NCBI RefSeq assembly: GCF_900119315.1
Contig: NZ_LT827010.1
Coordinates: 4,683,001 to 4,747,000 of the forward strand
DNA length: 64,000 nucleotides
Direction of reading: 5' to 3'
Source of the DNA: Actinoplanes sp. SE50/110
GTDB taxonomy: Bacteria; Actinomycetota; Actinomycetes; Mycobacteriales; Micromonosporaceae
Shown: positions 1 to 7,807 of the stretch, piece by piece
Layout of the letters: each line of letters begins with the position of its first letter
Position numbering within the stretch: the first letter of the stretch is position 1
Notes under the pieces: generated by a model
What the model was told of the DNA's origin: nothing
What the model saw: the letters and a program-made list of their open reading frames with translations, nothing else
The model's database searches: none
Translations under genes and position numbers: made by a program

Positions 1-2
1 TC

Positions 3-104
3 ACCGACGCCGACCGGCGCGGCCTGACCCCGCTGTTCTGGACCCATGTGGCCCTGTACGGCGAGGTCAAACTCGATATGAGCAGCCGTCTGCCGCTGGG
101 CTGA
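3..104 (+). pseudogene. C-terminal end of a Tn3-family transposase (runs in from the left)
   Basis: The first 33 codons read to a TGA and match the extreme C-terminus of Tn3-type TnpA proteins: a LTPLFWTHV segment followed by YGEVKLDM and a short tail. The start lies outside the window, so it cannot be told whether the gene is whole. It differs from the second transposase of the window (tail LPDLGGRTYR), so it belongs to another Tn3 branch. No matching terminal inverted repeat is visible in the 48 bases before the next gene. Assignment rests on a short stretch and is an inference from family resemblance. Confidence 0.6.
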
Positions 105-152
105 CCTACTGGCCCACGTGATGGACCAAAGGGTGAAAACAGGGCTGGCGGC

Positions 153-2165
153 CTATCGGGGCGGTTGCGGATCGTTGTCGTTGCCGTCGGGGTCGGTGGT
201 GGTGTGGGGCAGGTTGATCAGGCTCAGCACGTGGTGGGCGGTGCTGCCGGCGGGCGCGTAGAGGCGTAGCGGGTAGGGGCGTGCTGGGTCGTACTGCTGT
301 GGCCGGTACAGCTCGGCGACGGCCGCGCTGGCGAGGTGGGTGACGCCGGTGAGGTCGACGGTCAGCTCGTGGGTGCCCCCGAGGGTGTATCGGTCCAGTT
401 CTGTACGCAGGTTGTCGACGGTGTCGGTGTCGAGGGGGCCGTGGATGGCGATGCGGCTGCCGGCAGCGTGCGGCTGATCAAGAATGATCATCACTTTCGG
501 CGCTTCGTCCGCGGGGGGACGCTCGTGGTTGATCTGTTCGGCGGTGAGCAGCCGGGCCGGGCGGTACAGTCGCCGCCGCACGCTGACGGTAGTGCCGTGC
601 TCACCGCGGTCGATGTCGAGGTCATCGGCGAAGCTGGCGGTCATGGCCAATCCGAAGCCATGGCCGGCACGGAATTGCTCGTCGCCGGGGCGGTCGCGGT
701 GCCGCCAGCGGCCGTTGTCGGCGACGCACAGTCGTGCCTCGCCGTCGTCGCGCAGTTCGGCGGTGACCGTCACCGTGGCGTCGGCGGTGTCGGGCCGGGC
801 GTGCTCGTCGGCATTGGTGACCAGCTCGCCGACCGCGTGCGTCAGCGCGACAAGGTCTTCTTCCCCGGCTTCATGCAGCCTCAGCCAGTCCTCGACGGCG
901 GCCCGGGCAGCCCGCGGGGTCACTGTTGCTGTCGGACCGCTCAGGTGCAGCGGCGGTGACGGCGTGCGGCGTTGCGCGGCGAGCAGGGTGATGTCGTCGG
1001 TGTGCCCGGTTCGGCGGACCAGTAGTTCCAGAATCTGTGTGCAGGCCCGCTCGACGGCGGACAGGTCGTCGGTGTCCATGCCGCGCCCGGCGACGGTGTC
1101 GACGGCGACCTGGGACAGCTCGACGGTGGCGGCGGCGGGTTCGCGGCCGGGTCGTTCGATGATGCCGTCGCTGTAGAGCAGCACCATCTCACCGGCGCGC
1201 AACTGGTCGCTGGACACGGTGTAGCGCCCGCCGGTGCCCAGCGGGGCGGTCCCGGACGAAGGCAGGAACCGGGCGGCGTCGGCGTTGACCACCAGCGGCG
1301 GCGGATGCCCGGCCGAACACCAGCTCAGTGCGCCGTCGACGGGGTCGAGTACCACGATGCACACCGTAGCGGCGCGGGCGGCCGGCATCCGACGGGCCAT
1401 CCGGTCAGCCGCGCCCATCGCGGTCAGAATGTCACCGCTGTCGTCAAGCCGGTCCTGCAGCACCGCACGCAGCTGCCCCATCGCGGCGGACGCGGCGACG
1501 CCGTGCCCGACCACGTCGCCGACGACCAGCGCCACCCGGCCGCCGGCTAACGGCACCGCGTCGAACCAGTCACCGCCCGCGGCGGTTTCGGCGTCGGCGA
1601 GCAGGTAGCTGCCCGCGATCCGCGCCGACGGCAGCACGGGCAACCCGGGGGGCAGCAGCTGTCGTTGCAGGGCGTTGATGACGTCGCGGGCTTGGGTATA
1701 GCGATGTTCGGCCGCCGCCGTGCGCTCCTGGGCCGCCTGCCGTTCCCGTACGCGGTCGGTTACGTCGGTGGAGAACGCTCGCATGCCGACCACCGCACCG
1801 CTGTCGTCGTACACCGGGACCAGGTAAAAGTCGAGGAAGATTTCCCGCAGCTCGCCGCCCGGTCCGGCACTGACCTGCAAACGCCATTCCCGCGCTACCT
1901 GCTCGCGGCCGGTCGTGTAGACCTCGTCGAACATCTCGAAGACCTGCTGACCGGCGAGTTCCGGCGTGGCCTCACGCGTCGGCAGGCCGACCAGCCGCTC
2001 GTGCTCGCGGCCCACGATCCGGCGGAACGCCGCGTTGATGGCGGCGATGCGGTGGTCGCTACCCGCCCACTCAATCATGATCAACGGCATGGACTCGAAG
2101 GTGTGCCGGACGGTCTGCGCGTCCCCCACCAGGCCATCGAGGTCGTTAGCTGAGCTGTTCTGCAC
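153..2165 (-). CDS. PAS - SpoIIE phosphatase - HATPase - STAS regulator
   Basis: 670 residues, GTG start. Order: PAS/PAC sensor (about 20-140, ending in the typical ...VTDR stretch), linker, PP2C-type SpoIIE serine phosphatase (about 165-400, with GGDWFD, VVGDVVGHG and a C-terminal TDDITLLA metal-site motif), HATPase_c anti-sigma-type kinase domain (about 415-535, with NADEH and GHGFGLAM boxes) and a C-terminal STAS domain (about 560-650). Such proteins dephosphorylate anti-sigma-factor antagonists in partner-switching stress pathways; here antagonist-like STAS, kinase and phosphatase sit in one chain. The next gene on the same strand also carries STAS domains, so the two probably act together (inference). 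Ligand of the PAS domain is unknown. Confidence 0.9.
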   Translation of the reverse strand: MQNSSANDLDGLVGDAQTVRHTFESMPLIMIEWAGSDHRIAAINAAFRRIVGREHERLVGLPTREATPELAGQQVFEMFDEVYTTGREQVAREWRLQVSAGPGGELREIFLDFYLVPVYDDSGAVVGMRAFSTDVTDRVRERQAAQERTAAAEHRYTQARDVINALQRQLLPPGLPVLPSARIAGSYLLADAETAAGGDWFDAVPLAGGRVALVVGDVVGHGVAASAAMGQLRAVLQDRLDDSGDILTAMGAADRMARRMPAARAATVCIVVLDPVDGALSWCSAGHPPPLVVNADAARFLPSSGTAPLGTGGRYTVSSDQLRAGEMVLLYSDGIIERPGREPAAATVELSQVAVDTVAGRGMDTDDLSAVERACTQILELLVRRTGHTDDITLLAAQRRTPSPPLHLSGPTATVTPRAARAAVEDWLRLHEAGEEDLVALTHAVGELVTNADEHARPDTADATVTVTAELRDDGEARLCVADNGRWRHRDRPGDEQFRAGHGFGLAMTASFADDLDIDRGEHGTTVSVRRRLYRPARLLTAEQINHERPPADEAPKVMIILDQPHAAGSRIAIHGPLDTDTVDNLRTELDRYTLGGTHELTVDLTGVTHLASAAVAELYRPQQYDPARPYPLRLYAPAGSTAHHVLSLINLPHTTTDPDGNDNDPQPPR

Positions 2166-2353
2166 GGACTCACCATCTCACTGATCAAACGCCTTGGTGC
2201 GCAGCGACTCCCCGCGCCGGCCGGAACTTACCTCGCGACGTTGCCGCACCGGTAGCGCGTCGTGGCTGTCGCGGTAGAGGTCTACACAAGCGGATGGCTG
2301 GGTTGGCCACTAGCGTCGCGACCCTTGGGCGAGGACGACGTCGCGGTCGAGAC

Positions 2354-3790
2354 TTACGGCGCGGCCGGTCCTTGCCCCTGCTGGCCACGAAGCAGGTGCA
2401 CGTCCTCGACGATGCGCAGGCTGCTGGGTGCTTGCAGCCGGGTCAGCACGGTGCGGGCGGGATCATCGGCGCCCATGATCAGGTAGCAGTCGACCCCATG
2501 GGCGTGGCATCGCTCGGCGGCCTGGATGAGGGCGCGCCCGCCCGCCGCCGCGAGATGCTGCAGCTGACGCAGGTCCATGTGGACTGCATGGGGCGTCGTG
2601 AGGCGGTTCAGCGTCTGATGGATGAGGTCGGTCAGCTCAGGGGCGGTGCTGGCGTCGAGCGATCCGGACACGGTGATCGTCGTGGTGCTCGCATCAGAGG
2701 CGGCCACGGCGATGCCGGCGCTCATCGACTCTGTCATGAGCTGCCCGGCATCGGCTGCGAGTGTGAAAGGCAGGGCAACGCGGGAGAGTGCCTGCTCGGC
2801 GTACCAGGCGAGCAACTCCTGACCGGGATGGCGTCCCGCACTGTGATAGTGCAGCGACAGGACCGCTCGTAGCCGGCGGTGGTCGTCGTGCAAGGGATAG
2901 CTGTGCACAGCACGTGACCCGGCGGCCAGCAATACCTCGCGTGTCGGCTGGCCGTCGAATACCCGGCTGGCCGCGACGCCGTCGACGAGCACCGGTTCAC
3001 CGGTGCGCGCCGCGACCCCGGCCGCGGAACCGGCCGTCACGTCGAGCGTGGCGACATGCTCCACGAAGGCCCGCGGCAGACCCCGCTGCGCAACCACCTG
3101 CAACGACCGGGTCACCGGGTCGTAGGTCTGCACATCACAGGCATCGGCGACACCGAACGCCGCGGTAGTGATCGCCGAGAACACGAGTGGCTCGTCGGCG
3201 AGCACCAGGAAATCCGGCGCGACCAGCGTGGCCACGTCGGTGCGCAACCGGCGGCGAAACAGCGCCAGGATCGCGCGCCGGCTGGCCCGCATCTCGGCGT
3301 CGATGATCGCCTGCTCGGGGCGACTGCGCCACGCCGGTCCCGCGACCGCCGGCAGCGCGGGAGCGCCGACGAAGCGGTGAAGTGGTTCGGGCACCGCCGA
3401 CGCCGATGGTTGTGGTGCATGAGCCGCCTGACCGAGGGCGAGAGCATCGGCCACGCTGCCGAACACCGGCACGTCGCCACCGGGCGGACACAGCTGCAAG
3501 ACTCTGGTAGTGCAGGCGCCCGGGGCGCTGACGAGCCGGACCGGAACGCGCCGCTCAGAGCAGACTGCGGCAACCTCGCCGAGCACGTGCAACCCTGCGG
3601 CGGCAAGAAACGCCACGGCGCTCAGGTCGATGACGACCACGTCCGGAGGTGATGAGGCGGTGACAGCCGCCAACAGTTCACGCGTCACCACAGCACGGGT
3701 GTCTTGATCGACATCCCCATGGACGGTGCAGACCACGCCGGCACGATCGGTCCGCGTCACGGTAACCCAGGCGTTGCCGGCGTCACCCAT
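2354..3790 (-). CDS. STAS-GAF-STAS signalling protein
   Basis: About 478 residues. Chosen start is the ATG six bases after an AGGAGG ribosome site; two upstream TTG codons also fit the frame. An N-terminal STAS domain (about 5-115, with the VVVIDLSAVAFLAAAGL strand-helix that carries the phosphorylatable position in antagonists) is followed by a GAF-like sensor (about 165-345) and a second STAS domain (about 365-465, with VHMDLRQLQHLAAAGGRAL). In the first STAS the position usually Ser/Thr reads A-A-A, as it does in the second, so regulation by phosphorylation may be lost (inference). It lies 188 bases upstream of the PAS-SpoIIE gene in the same direction and is its likely partner. Confidence 0.85.
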   Translation of the reverse strand: MGDAGNAWVTVTRTDRAGVVCTVHGDVDQDTRAVVTRELLAAVTASSPPDVVVIDLSAVAFLAAAGLHVLGEVAAVCSERRVPVRLVSAPGACTTRVLQLCPPGGDVPVFGSVADALALGQAAHAPQPSASAVPEPLHRFVGAPALPAVAGPAWRSRPEQAIIDAEMRASRRAILALFRRRLRTDVATLVAPDFLVLADEPLVFSAITTAAFGVADACDVQTYDPVTRSLQVVAQRGLPRAFVEHVATLDVTAGSAAGVAARTGEPVLVDGVAASRVFDGQPTREVLLAAGSRAVHSYPLHDDHRRLRAVLSLHYHSAGRHPGQELLAWYAEQALSRVALPFTLAADAGQLMTESMSAGIAVAASDASTTTITVSGSLDASTAPELTDLIHQTLNRLTTPHAVHMDLRQLQHLAAAGGRALIQAAERCHAHGVDCYLIMGADDPARTVLTRLQAPSSLRIVEDVHLLRGQQGQGPAAP

Positions 3791-3997
3791 CAACAACCTC
3801 CTGGAGAACGGCTAGTGCGGCTGGACGGCTGAGTCGACACGATCCGGTGCGTCGGGACCGGCCGCCTTCACGGTAACCCCGACGCTGACAGGTGCCCGGC
3901 AGGCGAACCGTCGAACCCCCACAGCCGCACATGCCAACATGCGCGGCCGGTCGCGGCCGGATGAACGACAACTGTGTCCGTGCCGGCTTCCCGGAGT

Positions 3998-4132
3998 CGT
4001 CTCGCAAACGAGGGTTTCCGGGACGCCCGGACCTGCAGCCACGATCGCCGCCGTTTCCGCAGGTCGCAGAGTCCCGTAATCCGTCCCGAAACCAGCGTGT
4101 ATTCATCCTGGTTGTGGGACGTTTGCGGGACG
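3998..4132 (+). promoter_or_regulatory. res-like cluster of resolvase half-sites upstream of the resolvase gene
   Basis: At 3998-4025 lies a 28-bp dyad with 12-bp arms (CGTCTCGCAAAC / GTTTCCGGGACG, 10 of 12 pair) and a 4-bp centre, the size of a Tn3-type res subsite. A second nested dyad spans 4071-4132: direct half-sites GTCCCGTAAT and CGTCCCGAAACC on the left face GGTTGTGGGACG and GTTTGCGGGACG on the right. All half-sites share the core GTCCCG or its complement. The cluster ends 10 bases before the resolvase start codon, which suggests recombination site and autoregulatory operator in one. Binding itself is inferred. Confidence 0.55.
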
Positions 4133-4141
4133 ATGCCGGGC

Positions 4142-4789
4142 ATGACCACTGCCCCTACCGGCATCCCGGCCGGCATCGAGCATCCGCACAACCGGATCCG
4201 CGTCGGCTACGCCCGGGTGTCGACTCGGGCCCAGGATCATCAAGCGCAGCTGGATGCCCTCACCGGCGCGCACTGTCGCGAGGTGGTGGTGGAAACGGCA
4301 AGCACCCGAGGCGATCGACCGAAACTACGCGCCACCCTCGCCCGGCTGCAGCCGGGCGACACCCTGGTGATCTACAAGCCGGACCGAGTAGCCCGGTCGA
4401 TGAAGGAGCTGCTGATCTTCGTCGAGGACCAACTGCACGCCCGCGGCATCGTGCTGGAGATCCTGACAGGGGTCTGCGCCGGCGTCCACCGCCCCGACGG
4501 AGCCACCATCGCCGACCGGCTGCTGTTCGCCGAACTGGAACGCGAACTGATCCGCGAACGAACCCTCGACGGGCTACGCGCCGCCGCAGCCGCCGGGCGC
4601 CGCGGTGGCCGACCGGTCGCCGTCACCGCCGACCAACTCGACATCGCCCGCGCCCGGCTGTCCCGCGGCGAATCCGTGACCGCGATCGCCGCGCACCTGG
4701 GCGTCGGCCGGTCAACGCTGTACCGAGCACTGGACCTAGCAGCCGACGCCCCTAACGGACAGACGCGAACTGAAACAGACACCCATTAA
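4142..4789 (+). CDS. Serine resolvase/invertase
   Basis: 215 residues from the ATG after the res-like cluster; the frame stays open upstream but that part is not protein-like. The N-terminal catalytic domain shows RVGYARVSTRAQD with the nucleophilic serine, the D-rich LQPGDTLVIYKPDRVARS segment holding the arginine pair and the conserved ELERELIRERT helix; the C-terminus is a Hin-like helix-turn-helix (VTAIAAHLGVGRSTLYRAL). These enzymes resolve cointegrates or invert DNA by a two-strand serine cut. There is no complete transposase alongside, so it is either an orphan or a remainder of the Tn3 element whose TnpA tail opens the window, with the two signalling genes lying between (inference). 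Confidence 0.9.
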   Translation: MTTAPTGIPAGIEHPHNRIRVGYARVSTRAQDHQAQLDALTGAHCREVVVETASTRGDRPKLRATLARLQPGDTLVIYKPDRVARSMKELLIFVEDQLHARGIVLEILTGVCAGVHRPDGATIADRLLFAELERELIRERTLDGLRAAAAAGRRGGRPVAVTADQLDIARARLSRGESVTAIAAHLGVGRSTLYRALDLAADAPNGQTRTETDTH

Positions 4790-4878
4790 GCGAACGCACA
4801 TACAGGCCGTCATCTGCGGCTGGTGACAGGTTTCTTACCGGCACCCCAGCAGGCCGTTCCGACGCCGCACCCCGTCAC

Positions 4879-4939
4879 GGCCATTGAGACTGGCAGGCTC
4901 CGACTACTCGATCAACGGAGCCCGCCAGTCTCAATGGCC
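4879..4939. repeat. Long hairpin: 24-bp inverted repeat with 13-base loop
   Basis: Arms 4879-4902 and 4916-4939 are complementary over 24 bases with a single mismatch; the outer 16 bases (GGCCATTGAGACTGGC) are perfect. It stands in the 324-base gap between the resolvase and the zinc dehydrogenase and no T-tract follows, so it is not a classical intrinsic terminator. It may be a strong transcription stop, a recombination site or the scar of a small mobile element. The rest of 4790-5113 shows nothing else recognisable except the GGAGG ribosome site of the next gene. Confidence 0.7.
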
Positions 4940-5113
4940 TTCTATACGACGGGCCTCGTCATCACGCCCCGGCCGGGCATGACCGCCATGATCCGGATTG
5001 GCGCATCCGCGGCCCCGGCGATCCGTAGAGTGCGAAGAGTCGGCCCCCGGCTGAGCTGGCGTGCCACTCGCCTGCGCGACCGGCTCGCGAACCGGATCGA
5101 GGAGGCGCCGCGC

Positions 5114-6166
5114 ATGCGGGCAGCGGTCAAGACAGCGGACGGGACATTCACCGTCGAACAAGTCGACTCGCCGGAGCTTCCCGGCCCGGACTGGGCCCGG
5201 ATCCGGGTGCGTGTGGCCGGTGTCTGTGGAACGGATCTGCGGCACTGGAAGGTCCCCGATCCCGCGGTGACGGGCCGTGTCATGGGACATGAGGTGGCCG
5301 GCGAGGTCGCCGAGGTGGGACCGGGCGTGTCAGACCTGAACCCGGGCGACCGCGTGGTGGTCGAAACCGTGATGGGTGACGGTGTCTGCCCATGGTGCCG
5401 GGTCCGCCGCTACAACATCTGCCCCCATCTGTACGACGTGCGTACGCGCACCGTCTCGCGCGCCTACGCCGAGTTCCTCGTCGCGCCGCGGGCGAAGCTG
5501 TACCGGCTCCCGGAGCGGATCAGTTTCGAGGAGGCGGCGCTCGTCGACACGCTTTCGGTGTGCCTGCATGCGCAGCATCTGAGCGGGCTCTCGATCGGCG
5601 ACCGGGTCGCCGTGCTCGGCGCCGGCCCGATCGGGCTGGGCCAACTGATGCTCGCCAAGGCCACCGGCGCCCGGGTGATCATCAGTGACGTGGTGGCGTC
5701 GTCGCGGCGCATGGCCCGCGAGCTGGGGGCGGACGCCGTCGTCGACGCCGCGAACGAGGACGTCGTCGCCCGGGTGATGGAGTTCACGGGCGGTCGGGGC
5801 GCTGACGTCGTGTTCGAGTGCGTGGGCGGCCCGGCGATGCCGGTGACGCTCCCGCAAGCCACCCGGGCGGCGCGCCGCGGCGCAGCGGTCGTGGTGGTGG
5901 GCGGCTTCGACGAGGGTGACGTGGAGATCGCACTGCCGTGGCAGGACATCCAGAAGTCGGAAATCCGGATCCTGCCCAGCGCCAGTTTCGCCGTGCACGA
6001 GCTCGACCCGGAACAGGGCATGGTGGTCGACCTGCTGGCCAGCGGCATGCTCGACGCCCAGCGATTGATCACCCACCGGTTCCCGCTGGAACGCATCAAC
6101 GAGGCGTTCGAGACCGCGGCCGACAAGAGCGGCACCGGGGCGGTCTTCGTGGCGATCAGCGTGTGA
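5114..6166 (+). CDS. Zinc-dependent alcohol/polyol dehydrogenase
   Basis: 350 residues, ATG nine bases after GGAGG; an in-frame extension to 4823 crosses the hairpin and is not credible. MDR-superfamily medium-chain dehydrogenase: catalytic zinc ligands in CGTDLRHW and GHEVAGEV, structural zinc loop CPWCRVRRYNIC (the first of the usual four cysteines is replaced, an Asp standing at that place), Rossmann motif VLGAGPIGLG and cofactor strand after it. Closest in look to sorbitol/threonine/glucose dehydrogenases, so it likely oxidises a sugar alcohol or hydroxy-amino acid with NAD(P). Substrate cannot be read from sequence. The neighbouring PQ-loop protein and glycosidase-like gene fit carbohydrate use. 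Confidence 0.88.
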   Translation: MRAAVKTADGTFTVEQVDSPELPGPDWARIRVRVAGVCGTDLRHWKVPDPAVTGRVMGHEVAGEVAEVGPGVSDLNPGDRVVVETVMGDGVCPWCRVRRYNICPHLYDVRTRTVSRAYAEFLVAPRAKLYRLPERISFEEAALVDTLSVCLHAQHLSGLSIGDRVAVLGAGPIGLGQLMLAKATGARVIISDVVASSRRMARELGADAVVDAANEDVVARVMEFTGGRGADVVFECVGGPAMPVTLPQATRAARRGAAVVVVGGFDEGDVEIALPWQDIQKSEIRILPSASFAVHELDPEQGMVVDLLASGMLDAQRLITHRFPLERINEAFETAADKSGTGAVFVAISV

Positions 6167-6229
6167 CCTGACCCCGGTTTGCTCTCGGGTCCCGGTCGGT
6201 AGCAGCCGGCCGGCTCGACTCAGCGGCTC

Positions 6230-7009
6230 GTGACGCGGGCCGAATCAGCAGACGTTCCCCGGCGGCTGGCACCCGGCCGTCGCATGTCTGCGATGGGTAG
6301 GTTCATGTTCTCCGCTGTGCTGGGCTGGTTCGCCGCGGCGTTGTCGATCGCCCTGATGTGGCCGCAGGTGTGGCGCTCGTGTGTGCTGCGCCGCACCGCC
6401 GGGTTGTCGCCCACCGCCACCTGGCTGGGATTCGCGCTGCCGGTGGGATGGGTCGAGTACGGGCTGCTGATCGACGACCCGGTGCAGATCTACACCAACA
6501 CGGTGGGCGCGGGCGCCGGAATCGCGGTGCTGGTCGCTCTGCTCGCGGCACGCGCCGAGCTGCGTCAGCGCCGTTTCGGTGCGCGTGCCGCCGTGGGTGC
6601 GGCGGTGCTGCTGTCGGCCACGGCGCTCACCGCCGGGCTCGCGAGCCTGCCCGGCGGTGAGCACCGCACGCTCGCGTCGGTCCTGGGCATGGTCCTGACC
6701 GTGGCGGTCGTGCTGGCCAACGTGCCGCAACCGCTGGCCCTGCTGCGCGACCGCCGGCAAGACCTGTCCGGAGTGTCCGGGCTGCGGTGGGTGCTGGCCA
6801 GCGCGGCGAACCTCAGCTGGGCGGCGTACGCCTACAGCCTCGGCCAGGGCGCCGTGCTGGTGTGCTCGCTGACCGGGCTGGCCTGTTCTCTGGTGGTGTG
6901 CACGGTGCTCGTCAGCGCCCGCCGGCAGCGAGCGGTGCCGCCGGTCGCCGCGTCCGCCGTGGCGAGCGTGCCGCGCGCCGCGGACCAACTGGCGGTGGCC
7001 GCGGCATGA
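6230..7009 (+). CDS. PQ-loop (SemiSWEET-like) membrane protein, duplicated
   Basis: Up to 259 residues from a GTG; ATG codons at 6284, 6293 and 6305 are equally possible and the first hydrophobic helix begins only after them. Two PQ-loop units are visible: WPQVWRS with GLSPTATWLGF near residues 44-70 and NVPQPLALL with GVSGLRWVLASAANLSW near 163-200, giving about seven membrane segments. PQ-loop/SemiSWEET proteins move sugars or other small solutes down gradients; bacterial ones are usually single-unit dimers, so a fused pair is the less common form. C-terminal 30 residues are Ala/Val-rich and probably cytoplasmic. It converges on the SDR gene, from which 21 bases separate it. Confidence 0.75.
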   Translation: MTRAESADVPRRLAPGRRMSAMGRFMFSAVLGWFAAALSIALMWPQVWRSCVLRRTAGLSPTATWLGFALPVGWVEYGLLIDDPVQIYTNTVGAGAGIAVLVALLAARAELRQRRFGARAAVGAAVLLSATALTAGLASLPGGEHRTLASVLGMVLTVAVVLANVPQPLALLRDRRQDLSGVSGLRWVLASAANLSWAAYAYSLGQGAVLVCSLTGLACSLVVCTVLVSARRQRAVPPVAASAVASVPRAADQLAVAAA

Positions 7010-7030
7010 GGCGGCCACACGGGCGGTGGA

Positions 7031-7807
7031 TCAGATCTCCTGCCGGTGCGGACGGATCTTGATGTCGACGACGTCGCAGCGGCGCGGCTGGGTGAGCGTG
7101 TAGAGCACGCAGGCGGCGATGTCCCGGGCGTCCAGCATCGTCATCGCTTCGATCTGCTCACGCTGCTGTTGCGGCGAGAACTGCGCCTGCATGTCGGTGC
7201 CGACCGCGCCCGGTTCGATCAGGCTCACCTTGATCCCGAACTCGTTGACCTCCTTGCGCAGCGCCTCGGTGAAGCCCTGGATCCCGGATTTGGTGGCCAC
7301 GTAGACCGAGCTGCCCTTCTCGCGTACGTCCGCGCTCATCGACCCGATGCAGACGATGTGGCCGCTGCCCTGCTCTCTCATCCGGGTGACGGCCTCATGG
7401 GTGACGGCCAGGTAGGCCAGCAGGTTGGTGCGTACCACGTACTCCCACTGCTCGTACGTGCCCTCGGCGATCGACCCGGCACCCAGCGCGGCGTTGTTGA
7501 TCACGATGTGAACGTCGCCGAAATGCCGGTCGAGCTCGGCGAAGACCCGCTGGACGTCGCGGTCGGCGGTGAGGTCGGCCCGCAGTGCCAGCACGTCACC
7601 GCCGGCCGCGTGGATGTCGTGTGTCGCGTCGTCGAGTTCCGGCTGGTGGCGTCCGACGATCGCCACCCGGGCCCCGGCGGACGCCAGCAGCTCGGCGGTG
7701 GCCCGGCCGATACCGGTGCTTCCGCCGGTGATCAGGATGTTCTTGCCGGCTACCGACTCGGGTAGCAGGGCAGTGGCGGGTTCATGCTTCTGCGCGGTGG
7801 CGGTCAT
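7031..7807 (-). CDS. Short-chain dehydrogenase/reductase
   Basis: 258 residues, ATG preceded by GAGGAG. Classical SDR: cofactor loop TGGSTGIG (about 27-34), NNAALG strand, catalytic serine in CIGSMSADV, and YVATK as YxxxK. The GAR after the second strand with R in VGRHQ hints at NADP(H) preference (inference). The start lies inside the end of the large glycosidase-like gene (26-base overlap), so both form one transcript from the palindromic promoter at about 10,130. Likely modifies the product or substrate of that enzyme; exact reaction unknown. Confidence 0.88.
   Translation of the reverse strand: MTATAQKHEPATALLPESVAGKNILITGGSTGIGRATAELLASAGARVAIVGRHQPELDDATHDIHAAGGDVLALRADLTADRDVQRVFAELDRHFGDVHIVINNAALGAGSIAEGTYEQWEYVVRTNLLAYLAVTHEAVTRMREQGSGHIVCIGSMSADVREKGSSVYVATKSGIQGFTEALRKEVNEFGIKVSLIEPGAVGTDMQAQFSPQQQREQIEAMTMLDARDIAACVLYTLTQPRRCDVVDIKIRPHRQEI

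Noticed and set aside
105-152. Terminal inverted repeat expected after the first TnpA tail
   Set aside because: No stretch resembles Tn3-type ends or the 44-bp repeat of the second element.
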